From positions 1 through 64,000 of the forward strand of contig NZ_BAWO01000021.1 in assembly GCF_000632715.1 (NCBI RefSeq): a DNA stretch of 64,000 bases. The letters are read 5' to 3'. Made by a program: the position numbers and the translations under genes. Below the pieces are notes generated by a model. It was given only the letters and a program-made list of their open reading frames with translations. It did no database searches and was not told the DNA's origin. The stretch is from Parageobacillus caldoxylosilyticus NBRC 107762. GTDB lineage: Bacteria; Bacillota; Bacilli; Bacillales; Anoxybacillaceae. Positions 53,906-64,000 of the stretch are shown here, in pieces. Position 1 is the first letter of the stretch. Every line of letters starts with the position of its first letter.

Positions 53906-55342
53906 ACCACACGGGTTGGTCGCAACCACTTTTTGACCGTACGCGCGGGCGTTTGTCATTTCGTTGGCGTTATCGATAAAGAAAATGCCTGGTTCCGCGG
54001 AGTACGTTGCGCAAATATTAATCAGCTTCCAAAGCTCGCGGGCGCGAATTTTGCGGTACACGCGCACGCGGTATCCCATTTTCTCCCATTCACGCACATC
54101 GCCGACTTCGTGCCATTTTTCATTGTAAATCCGCATTTCTTCTTCGGAATACGTTTCAACATCCGGGAAGCGCAGTTCGTACTCTTCATCTTTTTCGACG
54201 GCTTCCATAAACTCTTTCGTCAGGCAGACGGAAATGTTGGCGCCCGTTAAAAAGTCCGGGTTATGTACCGTGTATGTCCCGCCTGTCCGTAATTTTTCTT
54301 CGGCTTCTTTAATAATTTCTTCACTGAAGCCGCCGTAACCCGGAACGTTTTTGTAGTTAACGATGGCCTGGTACATCGCGCGTTCCCGCTCGGTAAGCGG
54401 CGTGAATTTCAATTTGTCTTGTGCCGCTTTTTTAATGCCTTCGTCTTCCATATTTTCAATCAAGTAGCGCAAAATGCGCGGATTTTGCATTTTCGATACG
54501 ATAAATTCGATAATGTCCGGATGCCAGTCAGCAAGCATGATCATCTGCGCGCCACGGCGGGAGCCACCTTGTTCAACCAGGTGGGTCAATTTCGCAATAT
54601 CATCAAGCCAGGAGACCGACCCGGACGATTTGCCGTTTACCCCGCGCGCCAGCGTGTTGCGCGGACGCAATGTCGAACCGTTCGTGCCGACGCCGCCGCC
54701 GCGGCTCATAATCTCCATCACTTGTTTGCGATGCTCGGAAATCCCTTCACGCGAATCTTTTATAAACGGCATGACATAGCAGTTAAAATACGTTACCTCT
54801 TTGCCAGACCCAGCGCCGTACAATACGCGTCCCGCCGGCACAAAGTTTAAGCTGACAAGTTCTTGATAAAACTTTTCAAACCACTCTTTCCGTTTTTCCT
54901 CCGTTTTTTCCACCGCCGCCAAACCTGTCGCATTGCGTTTGGCAATTTGTTCATAAAAGATTTCGAGCGGTTTGTCGATCACATCAAGCGAGCGGACGAC
55001 GATTCCCGTCTCTGCTTCTTCTCCTTCAAGCACGTGCCGATATTCTTCCTCAACGAGCACTTTCGCTTTTTTCGTCTCCCAATCGATATCGACGATAAAC
55101 CCCAAGCCGCGAGCCGGAAATTTCGGATCTTCTTTAATCGTCAATACGACAAAATCGCCGACTCCCAGCGTTAATTTTTCCGTATCTTTAAATGAGTAGC
55201 GATCCAACATCACTAAACGAGAAACACCTTTATGCGTAATTTTCATGTCCTCCGTAATCGGATGCACTTGTGGAAAAAGGCGAATATCCTCATTCAGCTT
55301 TTCGATATCAATTTTCATTTTTTCTGAAGACGCGACCGTCAT
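53906..55342 (-). CDS. nrdJ: nrdJ exon 1: adenosylcobalamin-dependent ribonucleotide reductase
   Basis: Exon 1 encodes residues 1-479 of class II (B12-dependent) ribonucleotide reductase, which makes deoxynucleotides without oxygen or an iron subunit. Visible: FVPAGRVLYGAG, NCYVMPFIKDSREGI, RGGGVGTNGSTLRPRN, RGAQMIMLADWHPDI, and the radical-site motif NPCG (Cys ~478) at its very end. It is interrupted there by the intron 53648-53905; joined to exon 2 it gives 857 residues. GGAGAG lies 8 bases before the ATG. Two NrdR boxes lie upstream. AdoCbl is also needed by mutAB in this window. Confidence 0.92.
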
Positions 55343-55430
55343 TCTTCAATCTCTCCTCTTCTTTCTATTTCTTCATCACTTTTCTGCCTGCATGTTCTGT
55401 CTTTTCTACCTTACCATATTAACCATAAAA

Positions 55431-55488
55431 AAACAATATATAGTATGGTTTTTACTAAAAAACATACTATATATTGTGTTTAGGTCAA
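55431..55488 (-). promoter_or_regulatory. Twin NrdR boxes and promoter of nrdJ
   Basis: Two 16-bp sites matching the NrdR consensus ACACWATATATWGTGT: 55431-55446 (14/16) and 55464-55479 (15/16), 33 bp centre to centre, about three helical turns, as is typical of NrdR pairs. TTGACC (55488-55483, minus) is a likely -35, so bound NrdR would cover the promoter. Confidence 0.85.
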
Positions 55489-55600
55489 CTGTTTTTCATT
55501 TTGTCAAATAAAAAAAACAATAGAAAACGGCGAAAAAGGGAGAGAAACGGAAAAATCCCGCCTTTTTTGCCGATAAATGAATGATTTTCCATGTTGCCAA

Positions 55601-56437
55601 TCAGCGTTTGAAATTCCATTCATCGCTTTCATATTTCGTACGCGCCAACTTATGAACATATTCGAGCTCTTCCGGCGATAACGTATACGGTTCCAGCACG
55701 ATATTGAGCCCTTTCTCAAATCCTTTATAAAACGCTTCTTTCGCTTCTTCGATCGTAATCTTGCGGTCGGTCAATTCGTTAATCGCCACCGCCTTGTTTT
55801 TAAAATTTCGCTGCAGGCGCTCTTTTACCCGTTCGTTTGGATATTTAAACAAACTGAAAAGCAAATCTTCATCTAAGTCAAGCAAAATCGAGCCGTGCTG
55901 CAAAATAACCCCTTTTTGCCGAGTCTGTGCGCTGCCGGCAATTTTGCGGCCTTCGACGACGAGCTCGTACCATGACGGCGCATCAAAACAGACGGCGGAT
56001 CTTGGGCTTCTTAAATCGGCTTTTTCCTCTTCCGTTCTTGGCACGGCAAAATAGGCATTTAAGCCGAGAAAACGAAATCCTTCTAAAATTCCTTGCGAAA
56101 TCACCCGATACGCCTCGGTTACCGTTTTTGGCATATCTGGATGCTCCTCGGAAACAATCACGCTGTACGTCAGCTCTTTATCATGGAGAACGCCGCGTCC
56201 TCCTGTCGGCCGTCTCACAAATCCGAGGCCATGGCGTTTTACCGCTTCTAAATCAATTTCCTTTTCGACTTTTTGAAAGTAACCGATCGATAGCGTCGGC
56301 GGATTCCAGCCGTAAAAACGAATTGTCGGCGGAATTTTTCCTTCGCTATGCCAATCGAGCAGCGCTTCATCAAGCGCCATATTAAACGATGGGGAACAAT
56401 AGCCCGAATCAATAAAGCGCCATACTTCTTTTGCCAT
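55601..56437 (-). CDS. lipM: Octanoyltransferase LipM
   Basis: A 278-residue biotin/lipoate-ligase-fold enzyme that moves octanoate from ACP to GcvH, the first step of lipoic acid synthesis. [18 protein letters not shown] is the substrate loop. Cys at position 150 ([13 protein letters not shown]) equals the catalytic Cys150 of B. subtilis LipM, and KIAGSAQTR holds the conserved Lys. It is placed near gcv genes as in B. subtilis (yqhM). Its product is needed by BkdB and GcvH. Confidence 0.94.
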   Translation of the reverse strand: MAKEVWRFIDSGYCSPSFNMALDEALLDWHSEGKIPPTIRFYGWNPPTLSIGYFQKVEKEIDLEAVKRHGLGFVRRPTGGRGVLHDKELTYSVIVSEEHPDMPKTVTEAYRVISQGILEGFRFLGLNAYFAVPRTEEEKADLRSPRSAVCFDAPSWYELVVEGRKIAGSAQTRQKGVILQHGSILLDLDEDLLFSLFKYPNERVKERLQRNFKNKAVAINELTDRKITIEEAKEAFYKGFEKGLNIVLEPYTLSPEELEYVHKLARTKYESDEWNFKR

Positions 56438-56628
56438 CTTTCAACCCTTCTTTTTTTAAGTTCGCGTTTACTAGTTTAGCAAACAAAACGGAACATGGAA
56501 AGAAAAACGCTATATCGTGAAAAAAGTTCCTCTTTCCTTTCATGGCGTTGCTATGAAAATGCTTTGCTTCCAAATAGCAACCTTTATATAATAGATGTTA
56601 GCGAATGTACAAAAAGGAGGACTGGCTT

Positions 56629-57003
56629 GTGAAAGTACTATTGATCATTCTCGGCGCGATTGTCATTTATTCGGTCGTCACCTACTTGATGCAGCGAAAA
56701 ATGGTGAAAGCGTTGACGGAAGAAGAATTCCGCGCCGGTTATCGCAAAGCACAATTAATTGACGTCCGCGAACCGGATGAGTTTGCGGCTGGACATATTT
56801 TAGGGGCGCGCAATATTCCTTTGACCCAACTACGCATGCGCATGAAAGAGCTGCGAAAAGATCAGCCAATTTACTTATATTGCCAAAACGGGCTGCGCAG
56901 CGGCCGCGCCGCGCAAATGCTGTACCGCAAAGGCTACCGCGATTTGTACCATTTAAAAGGCGGTTTTAAAACGTGGACAGGGAAAATTAAGAAAAAAGCT
57001 TAA
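56629..57003 (+). CDS. yqhL: Membrane-anchored rhodanese-like protein (YqhL)
   Basis: A 124-residue protein: one N-terminal helix (VLLIILGAIVIYSVVTYLM) then a rhodanese domain with LIDVREPDEFAAGHILGARNIP and the active-site loop YCQNGLRSGRAA (Cys ~83). It may handle sulfane sulfur at the membrane. The GTG at 56629 is chosen because GGAGG lies 8 bases before it. The upstream ATG at 56605 precedes the ribosome site. Plus strand, divergent from lipM, as in Bacillus. Confidence 0.9.
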   Translation: MKVLLIILGAIVIYSVVTYLMQRKMVKALTEEEFRAGYRKAQLIDVREPDEFAAGHILGARNIPLTQLRMRMKELRKDQPIYLYCQNGLRSGRAAQMLYRKGYRDLYHLKGGFKTWTGKIKKKA

Positions 57004-57013
57004 TGATCGTTAG

Positions 57014-57058
57014 AAAGGATAGATGGAAGCCATAAACTGCTTTCATCTATCCTTTTTT
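57014..57058 (+). terminator. Terminator of yqhL
   Basis: AAAGGATAGATGGAA / TTTCATCTATCCTTT imperfect stem followed by a T6 tract. Confidence 0.88.
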
Positions 57059-57141
57059 CTCGTTGTCATATAAAGAAAACAGCAGGCACCTCTTTACTTT
57101 CTGCCAAAGTGAAGAATTTATGATACAAAAATAAGGTGTCC

Positions 57142-57168
57142 CAAAAAACTTTTAGGGCACCTGGTTTA
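57142..57168 (-). terminator. Terminator of the ROK repressor gene
   Basis: AGGTGTCCC / GGGCACCT stem with one mismatch, then TTATTTTTG on the minus strand, directly after the gene. Confidence 0.75.
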
Positions 57169-57173
57169 GACTG

Positions 57174-58367
57174 CTAGGAAATGACTTCTAACTCCGAAGG
57201 CATCACTACTTTTTCTAATACGGAAGCCACAGCGCCGATCGCACAGCTTTTTTCCAATAACTGCGATGGAATAATGAACGGGCCGTTCCCGTTTTTTACC
57301 AATATCCTTTTTTCGACTTCATCCCGTGCCGGCTCCAGCACCCATTTGCCCGCCTTGCCAATCGTACTGCCAACGATGACGGCTTCCGGGTTATACGCAT
57401 AAATGATATGTAAAATGCCAATTCCCAGGTAGCGGCCGGCCTCCGCCAATATTTGCGCCATTTGCTTGTCGCCGCGTTCAGCCAATGCGCGCACTTTTTC
57501 TATGGAAAAGTCTTCTAGCATGGAATGATGATGTTCTTGCTCGAGCCGGCGCTGAATATACTTTTCTGATGCGTACATCTCCCAGCATCCGTTATTGCCG
57601 CAGTTGCAGCGAACGCCGTGAATGTCAATGACATGATGGCCGATTTCGCCGGCAATGCCATCAATCCCGCGGTATAGCTGGTTGTGAATGATGACTCCGG
57701 CGCCGATCCCGATTCCGGCGCTGACATATACAAAATTCGCAAACTCTTTGCCGGCGCCAAACCATTTCTCGCCAAGCGCCGCCAGCTTTGCTTCGTTTTC
57801 GATAATAATCGGATAATTTGGCCATTGCTTTTGAAGAATGGAAGCAAGAGCAACATGATCCCAATGAAGGTTTGGGGCAAATATGACAAGTCCTTCCTCT
57901 GTATTCACAATCCCCGGCACGCCAATGCCGATGCCCATTATTCCATACGGAGTCGTTGGCGCATGGCGAATGGCTTCGTGAATCATCGCGATCATTTTTT
58001 CAATGATTGCTTCCTGCTTTTCATTGGCGCGGAAATGGCACATCTTTTCCCAAATAATCTCAGCGTTTAAGTCAGTTAACACAGCATAAATGTAGTTGAC
58101 CCCTAACTCTATGCCAATTAATGAGCCAGCCGCTTCGTTAAAGCGGAGCATGAGCGGCCGGCGGCCGCCGGTGGAAACGCCAATTCCGCTTTCGCTGACA
58201 AAATGTTCGGAAATTAATTCATCGACTAACGCTGATACCGTCGCCTTGTTTAATCCGGTGATTTTGGCGATCTCCGCCCGTGAAATATTATTTTTTTCAC
58301 GAATCAGCTTTAATACGATATGTTTATTGATTTTTTTGACGAGTCCTATATTTCCTGTTCGCACCAT
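57174..58367 (-). CDS. ROK-family transcriptional repressor (XylR-like)
   Basis: A 397-residue regulator: an N-terminal winged helix (SRAEIAKITGLNKATVSALVDELI, ~30-53) and a sugar-kinase-like ROK domain with GIGIGVPGIV, ENEAKLAALGE and the zinc motif CNCGNNGCWE. Closest in layout to Bacillus XylR. The ATG at 58367 has AAGGA 10 bases upstream. It follows a dead aldo/keto reductase gene and a palindromic operator of the XylR type, so it is probably autoregulated. Whether the inducer is xylose or another sugar is unknown. No xylA/xylB is in the window. Confidence 0.85.
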   Translation of the reverse strand: MVRTGNIGLVKKINKHIVLKLIREKNNISRAEIAKITGLNKATVSALVDELISEHFVSESGIGVSTGGRRPLMLRFNEAAGSLIGIELGVNYIYAVLTDLNAEIIWEKMCHFRANEKQEAIIEKMIAMIHEAIRHAPTTPYGIMGIGIGVPGIVNTEEGLVIFAPNLHWDHVALASILQKQWPNYPIIIENEAKLAALGEKWFGAGKEFANFVYVSAGIGIGAGVIIHNQLYRGIDGIAGEIGHHVIDIHGVRCNCGNNGCWEMYASEKYIQRRLEQEHHHSMLEDFSIEKVRALAERGDKQMAQILAEAGRYLGIGILHIIYAYNPEAVIVGSTIGKAGKWVLEPARDEVEKRILVKNGNGPFIIPSQLLEKSCAIGAVASVLEKVVMPSELEVIS

Positions 58368-58426
58368 ATACAGCCATTCCTTCTGCAAACTTTTTTAGCA
58401 TGCCGCGCAAATAGGCGGATGAGCCT

Positions 58427-58604
58427 CTAGCCAATATCATCGATATCGGCTGTATTAAAAAAATTTATCCCGTGATCCATGACATATGCAAACGCACGCA
58501 GCAATCCTTTATCGTTTATTTTTTCCACGATCCGCCGATCGCCCACGGCCAAAGCTGATTCCACTCCCTACTAAATCGGTGTTCCCCAGTCTTCTATATT
58601 TTAT
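58427..58604 (-). pseudogene. N-terminal remnant of an aldo/keto reductase
   Basis: Reading from an ATA where ATG is expected (58604), the sequence is IKYRRLGNTDLVGSGISFG, the classic AKR start. After a frame change it continues as NDKGLLRAFAYVMDHGINFF and NTADIDDIG, then TAG, i.e. the HGINFFDTAD block. So start codon, frame and the rest of the gene (~250 residues) are lost. A GAGG ribosome site remains upstream. It was the first gene of an operon with the ROK repressor. Confidence 0.8.
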
Positions 58605-58662
58605 CTTTTTCTTTCCTCTGTGATGTGCAAAATAAAAACGACTTACTGCTTCTGTTTCATAA

Positions 58663-58702
58663 TGTTAGTTTATATACTAAACTAACATAGTTTTTATGTC
58701 AA
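58663..58702 (-). promoter_or_regulatory. XylR-type operator over a sigma-A promoter
   Basis: Perfect inverted repeat TGTTAGTTTA / TAAACTAACA with a 5-bp spacer (58663-58687), like the xyl operator (TTAGTTTG...CAAACTAA). On the minus strand TTGACA (58702-58697), 17-bp spacer and TAGTAT place the operator over the -10. Confidence 0.8.
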
Positions 58703-58775
58703 TAAAAAACAGATGAATTTATCTTCTTTGCAGAGAAAGAAACTATCTGTTTGAAGTTATGAAGCATTACTTTCA

Positions 58776-59501
58776 TTAATCTAAAAGATGCACTTCGTCG
58801 CCGACATGAATTTCTCCCGTCTTGATGACAGAAGCATAAACGCCAAAATAATTATTTCGATGTTGAACGACCGTTCTTAATAGTGAAGGATCCTTTTCTC
58901 CTGTTTCCGGTTCAACGGTGATAATCATGCACCGTTCGCAATGCCTTTTTAGCTGAATTTCTACCTCTTGTCCAATTTTCAGTCGGCGGCCAAACCACGT
59001 TTCTTCGATAAAAGGAGCTTTATGAACTAATGACAGCAATAAATTCGGCCGAAATCGCCGATAATCTACCGGTTTTCCCCATATTTCCTCCAGCTTTTGT
59101 ACAGAAGCGTCCGTTACTAATTGAATATGTTCTTCTTCAATTGCCCCAAAAGGAACGTGATCAGGAGTATAACGAATGAGGGAGACTTTCCGGTTTGATT
59201 TTCTTTCGATTTCTTTTATCAGTTCTTTATCGCCCCATTGATAGCAGGTTCCGTCTGGAGCAATGATTTCTACAGCCGGATATTCCTCTAAACTTTCTTC
59301 ACCGATAAATTTCGGGCGGTACTGGATCATTTCCGGAAATTGCGTAATCGTTAAAAACTTTCCCGGCCTCGTTTCATCCAAAAATGCATGGCTTCGATCA
59401 CCGTACAGCCCATAATTCATTACTCTCGTTTTTTGTACACTTTCTCCTTGAAACGATTTGACAGGATAACGCATGATTTCCTGTATGTAACCGATGAGCA
59501 T
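58776..59501 (-). CDS. MOSC domain protein (YcbX-like)
   Basis: A 241-residue protein: an N-terminal beta-barrel (MLIGYIQEIMRYPVKSFQGE, GDRSHAFLDETRPGKFLT) followed by a MOSC domain with RPNLLLS and the cysteine motif RHCERCMIITVEPETGE. Relatives (YcbX, YiiM, mARC) bind molybdenum cofactor and reduce N-hydroxylated compounds. The Cys in HCERC is the likely Mo ligand. The substrate is unknown. The ATG at 59501 has AAGGA 9 bases before it. Longer upstream frames run through the gcv terminator. Confidence 0.85.
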   Translation of the reverse strand: MLIGYIQEIMRYPVKSFQGESVQKTRVMNYGLYGDRSHAFLDETRPGKFLTITQFPEMIQYRPKFIGEESLEEYPAVEIIAPDGTCYQWGDKELIKEIERKSNRKVSLIRYTPDHVPFGAIEEEHIQLVTDASVQKLEEIWGKPVDYRRFRPNLLLSLVHKAPFIEETWFGRRLKIGQEVEIQLKRHCERCMIITVEPETGEKDPSLLRTVVQHRNNYFGVYASVIKTGEIHVGDEVHLLD

Positions 59502-59550
59502 CTTTTCACTTCCTTCATTTATTTTCTCATTTTTCTGTTTATCATTAATA

Positions 59551-59589
59551 TACAAAAACAAGCGATCCATTCCCAGCAGAATGAATCGC
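59551..59589 (-). terminator. Terminator of the gcv operon
   Basis: GCGATTCATTC / GAATGGATCGC stem (one G-U) with a 6-base loop, followed by TTGTTTTTG on the minus strand. Confidence 0.88.
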
Positions 59590-59603
59590 CTGCAGCATTC
59601 GCT

Positions 59604-61053
<1,450 letters not shown>

Positions 61054-61061
<8 letters not shown>

Positions 61062-62400
61062 GGCAATCCCCCAATTCTTTCACAAGCGTGTCGATTTCCT
61101 CTTTTGTCCGCAATTCCGTGACAGCGATAAGCATATGGTTCGCCAATTCCGGATAGTCGCGGCCGAGGTCGTATCCGCCGATGATGCCTTTTGTCAAAAG
61201 ATGTTTGTTGACTTCTCCCACCTGTTTAGACAGGCGGATGACAAATTCGTTAAAGAACGGACCGGTAAACGGCACGGCAAAGCCGCGTTTTGCCAATTCA
61301 TTTTTCGCATACTGCGCTTTTTGAATGTTCATCGTCGCCATTTCTTTAACGCCTTTTTTGCCGAGCGCCGTCATCGCCACCGATGCAGCAAGCGCGTTTA
61401 GCGCCTGGTTCGAGCAAATGTTGGACGTCGCCTTATCGCGGCGAATGTGCTGCTCGCGCGCCTGTAGCGTCAATACGAACCCTCTTCGTCCTTCTTCATC
61501 GGTCGTCTGCCCGACAAGCCGGCCCGGAATTTTCCGCATCAGCGCCGCTTTGACGGCAAAATAGCCGCAATGCGGTCCGCCAAATTGCATCGGAATGCCA
61601 AACGGCTGCACATCACCGACGACAATGTCGGCGTCAAACTGTCCCGGCGGGGTGAGCACGCCAAGCGCGAGCGGATTGCTGGCAACAACAAACATGCTTT
61701 TTTCAGCGTGCACAATCGGCTCAATGTCTTTTAGCGGTTCAATTTGTCCGAAAAAGTTCGGATATTGGACGATGACGCAAGCTACATCGCCAGCCATTTC
61801 CGACTTTAGCGCTTCTAAATCAGTAATGCCGCCTGCAAACGGAATTTCAACCACCTCAAGACGCTGTCCTTTCGCATACGTTTTCACGACATCGCGATAT
61901 TCCGGATGAACGGCTTTCGACAGCAATATTTTTTTCCGTTTCGTGTGCGCAGCGCTTAACAGCATCGCTTCCGCCAGCGCCGTTCCGCCGTCATACATCG
62001 ACGAGTTAGCCACGTCCATGCCGGTCAGCTCGCAGATCATCGTTTGAAATTCAAAAATCGCCTGTAGCTCGCCTTGCGAAATTTCCGGCTGATACGGGGT
62101 ATATGCCGTATAAAACTCAGAACGGGAAATAACATGGTCGACAATGGCCGGAATATAATGGTCATACACTCCCGCTCCTAAAAAGGAGACGTATTTTTTC
62201 GCATCGGCGTTCTTCGCGGCAAGTCCGGCCAATTCTTTGAACAACTCCGGCTCCGACTTCGCTTTTTTTATATTTAACTCGCCGCGGAAGCGCACGCTTT
62301 CCGGAATATCGGCAAACAAATCGTCAATCGAGTCAACGCCAATTACTTTTAACATTTCCTTCTTATCTTCTTCCGTCATCGGCAAATATCGATGCAGCAC
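61054..62400 (-). CDS. gcvPA: Glycine decarboxylase subunit 1 (P-protein)
   Basis: A 448-residue subunit related in fold to gcvPB but without the PLP lysine. Typical stretches: [56 protein letters not shown], and [19 protein letters not shown]. It forms the heterotetrameric P-protein with gcvPB, the split form usual in Firmicutes. It lies 22 bp after gcvT and overlaps gcvPB. Confidence 0.96.
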
Positions 62401-62421
62401 GTTTCATTCTCCCCTTTTCTA

Positions 62422-63516
62422 TTACTTTGCCCGCTTATAAAACGGCGTCGCAATGACTTTTGCTTTTAGGCGTTTGTTGCGGATTTCCACTTCTACTTTG
62501 CTGCCAAGTCCGGCAAATTCCGTTTTCACCAGCGCCAAGCCGATATTTTTCTTTAACGTCGGCGATTGCGTTCCTGTCGTAATAAAGCCGATTTCTTCCC
62601 CCTTGGCAAATACTTTATAGCCGTGGCGCGGAATGCCTTTGTCAATCATTTCAATACCGACCAGTTTTCGCGCGGTTCCCTCTTCTTTTTGTTTTTTCAA
62701 CACATCTTTTCCGATAAAATCTATTTCTTTATTCGTTTTCACCGCAAATCCAAGTCCTGCCTCGATTGGCGTAATATCTTTTGACAACTCTTGGCCGTAA
62801 AGCGGCAATGCCGCTTCAAAACGAAGCGTATCGCGCGCACCAAGCCCGCACGGAATAACGCCTTCTTCTTTTCCCGCTTCTAAAATCGCTTCCCAAAGGG
62901 CGATCGCATCTTCAGCGCGGCAATAAATTTCAAATCCGTCTTCCCCCGTATAGCCGGTGCGGGAAATAAGCGCTTTCACTCCTTGGAGGTCGACATTATC
63001 TTGAAACGCAAAAAACTTGAGTGCGGATAAATCCAGATTGATTAATTTTTGCAGCACTTGTTCCGCAAGCGGTCCCTGCAGCGCAAGCTGGGCAATTTCC
63101 GCTGAAACGTTTTCTAACTGCACGCCGCCAAATGCGTGCTTATTCAACCAGGCAAAATCTTTCTCTATATTTGCGGCATTTACAACAAGAAGATATTCCT
63201 CGTCCGCTTTTTTATAAATTAATAAATCATCAACGGTACCGCCGTCTTCATAGCACATTAACGTATATTGCGCACGGCCGTCTGTCAATTTCGCAACATC
63301 GTTCGTCATCATTTTTTGCAAAAACGCAAGGCTGTCTCTCCCTTTGACGACCAACTCGCCCATATGCGATACATCGAATAGACCTGCGCGTGTGCGCACT
63401 GCTTCATGCTCTTCTTTAATGCTCGTAAATTGGACAGGAAGTTCCCATCCGCCAAAATCGATCGTTTTTGCGCCATAGCGCTCGTAAACAGGAAATAGCG
63501 GCGTGCGTTTTAACAT
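62422..63516 (-). CDS. gcvT: Glycine cleavage T-protein (aminomethyltransferase)
   Basis: A 364-residue folate enzyme that releases ammonia and passes the methylene unit to [40 protein letters not shown], and [14 protein letters not shown] are family hallmarks. The ATG at 63516 follows GGAGGGAACAAA. Upstream in-frame codons lie inside the riboswitch terminator. First gene of gcvT-gcvPA-gcvPB, with a tandem glycine riboswitch in its leader. gcvH is not in the window. Confidence 0.96.
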   Translation of the reverse strand: MLKRTPLFPVYERYGAKTIDFGGWELPVQFTSIKEEHEAVRTRAGLFDVSHMGELVVKGRDSLAFLQKMMTNDVAKLTDGRAQYTLMCYEDGGTVDDLLIYKKADEEYLLVVNAANIEKDFAWLNKHAFGGVQLENVSAEIAQLALQGPLAEQVLQKLINLDLSALKFFAFQDNVDLQGVKALISRTGYTGEDGFEIYCRAEDAIALWEAILEAGKEEGVIPCGLGARDTLRFEAALPLYGQELSKDITPIEAGLGFAVKTNKEIDFIGKDVLKKQKEEGTARKLVGIEMIDKGIPRHGYKVFAKGEEIGFITTGTQSPTLKKNIGLALVKTEFAGLGSKVEVEIRNKRLKAKVIATPFYKRAK

Positions 63517-63546
63517 TTTGTTCCCTCCTCGTTTTTCCATCAACGC

Positions 63547-63596
63547 AAAAAGGACAGACTCCCCCCTCATCATCATGAGTGGTGGGCTCTGTCCTG
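63547..63596 (-). terminator. Riboswitch-controlled terminator before gcvT
   Basis: AGGACAGAG...CTCTGTCC-type stem with inner TCAT/ATGA pairing and a following TTTTTG. Its 5' arm is the 3' end of the second glycine aptamer, so ligand binding should prevent terminator formation (an ON switch). Confidence 0.85.
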
Positions 63597-63757
63597 GCAC
63601 CTGAAAGTTTCCCTATTTAAAATAGGTTTCCTCTTGGGTGGTTCACCGGTGGTGAACGCTCTCCAGAGCTGCGTCAAACAAGAGTCTTTTTGCCTGAGAG
63701 ATTCGCGTTTCCGCTTGCTCCTTCGGCGCTACATCACGTAGTCTCTCCCCTTGTTCT
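63588..63757 (-). ncRNA. Tandem glycine riboswitch
   Basis: Two glycine-aptamer copies in the gcvT leader. Aptamer 1: GGGGAGAGAC...GCGCCGAAGGAGCAAGC...AATCTCTCAGGCAAAAAGACTC. Aptamer 2: ACCGGTGAACCACCCAAGAG region with GAAACTTTCAGGTGCCAGGACAGAG. The GCCGAAGGAGCAA and CTCAGGCAAAA / TTCAGGTGCCAGGAC blocks are the conserved cores. It regulates glycine cleavage by glycine level. Confidence 0.95.
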
Positions 63758-63766
63758 CATCCGCCG

Positions 63767-63795
63767 CATATATAATTTTCAAGAAAACGGGCAAA
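63767..63795 (-). promoter_or_regulatory. Probable promoter of the gcv operon
   Basis: TTTGCC (63795-63790), 17-bp spacer, TATATG (63772-63767) on the minus strand, ending about 10 bp before the riboswitch. The -35 match is weak. Confidence 0.4.
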
Positions 63796-63984
63796 CTAAT
63801 GAAGGTAAAAATCGAAAAATAACTTTTAACTTTCTAACTTTATACTACCATTAACAAACAGAGAAGGGCAATAACAAAATAAACGAACTTTTAAATATTA
63901 ATAAATAATAAACGTTAGTAATTACTGGGATGTTTACATAAACAAAAAAATAAATATTCGTAGTAAGGGAAGGAGATGAATGTG

Positions 63985-64000
63985 ATGCTAGACATTGAAA
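63985..64000 (+). CDS. Start of a plus-strand gene cut by the window edge
   Basis: AAGGAG (63970-63975) precedes in-frame ATG/GTG/ATG codons at 63976, 63982 and 63985; the reading begins MLDIE and runs off the window. In B. subtilis the gene divergent from gcvT is the SNF2-type helicase yqhH. That identity is a guess from synteny only. The 200 bp before it is AT-rich with no other gene seen. Confidence 0.45.

Noticed and set aside
52511-55342. Two separate ribonucleotide reductase genes instead of one interrupted gene
   Set aside because: The first half ends exactly within NPCGEQPL and the second half has no ribosome site and lacks the radical cysteine. Exact removal of 258 nt restores one family-length protein.
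63601-63760. Repeat-like sequence upstream of gcvT as a CRISPR or insertion element
   Set aside because: The two similar units match glycine-aptamer cores and are followed by a riboswitch terminator.

Overview
The window comes from a thermophilic, spore-forming member of the Bacillaceae, most likely Geobacillus or Parageobacillus. The basis is protein similarity to B. subtilis and B. stearothermophilus homologues recalled from knowledge, the presence of spo0A, spoIVB, the eight-gene spoIIIA operon, splB and a SleL-like spore hydrolase, and a gene order matching the mmg/bkd to gcv segment of B. subtilis. Nearly all genes are on the minus strand.

Layout. 1-4.8 kb: Prli42 microprotein, an L,D-transpeptidase, a YqjA-like membrane protein, an arginine-type amino-acid ABC transporter with an ArgR-like operator, and a bacilliredoxin. 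4.8-10.2 kb: methylmalonyl-CoA mutase (mutA, mutB) and its GTPase chaperone meaB. 10.5-20.7 kb: the branched-chain keto-acid operon (ptb-bcd-buk-lpdV-bkdAA-bkdAB-bkdB) behind a clear sigma-54 promoter, with its activator bkdR. With the mutase it forms a route from Leu/Ile/Val to acyl-CoAs and succinyl-CoA. 20.8-25.5 kb: DUF2627 protein, glycerophosphodiesterase, YycC-like protein, a gene-poor 0.9 kb stretch, spo0A with vegetative and sporulation promoters, and spoIVB. 25.5-37.1 kb: recN, argR, tlyA, dxs, ispA, xseBA, folD, nusB, asp23-like, accC, accB. 37.2-42.7 kb: spoIIIAA-AH and yqhV. 43-50 kb: efp, pepQ-like, a decayed aroQ, yqhR, yqhQ, yqhP, yqhO, mntR, splB. 50-64 kb: a truncated DUF2332 gene, a LysM/GH18 hydrolase, nrdJ, lipM, yqhL, a ROK repressor with operator and dead aldo/keto reductase, a MOSC protein, and gcvT-gcvPA-gcvPB under a tandem glycine riboswitch.

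Most unusual points. (1) nrdJ, the B12-dependent ribonucleotide reductase, is interrupted at its NPCG|EQPL active-site motif by a 258-nt ORF-less insert with group I intron hallmarks. Precise removal restores an 857-residue protein. (2) Downstream of spo0A is a 25-residue holin-like peptide gene with a hairpin-masked ribosome site and a convergent antisense transcription unit, i.e. an unannotated type I toxin-antitoxin candidate. It lies between imperfect copies of the spo0A 3' end. (3) spoIIIAD has no in-frame ATG/GTG at its expected start. An ATT codon sits at ideal spacing, or there is a one-base insertion. (4) aroQ, an aldo/keto reductase gene and a DUF2332 gene are visibly decaying.

The window joins amino-acid catabolism, one-carbon metabolism (gcv, folD), sporulation and B12 chemistry (mutAB, nrdJ). 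No rRNA, tRNA, CRISPR array or transposase gene was seen.
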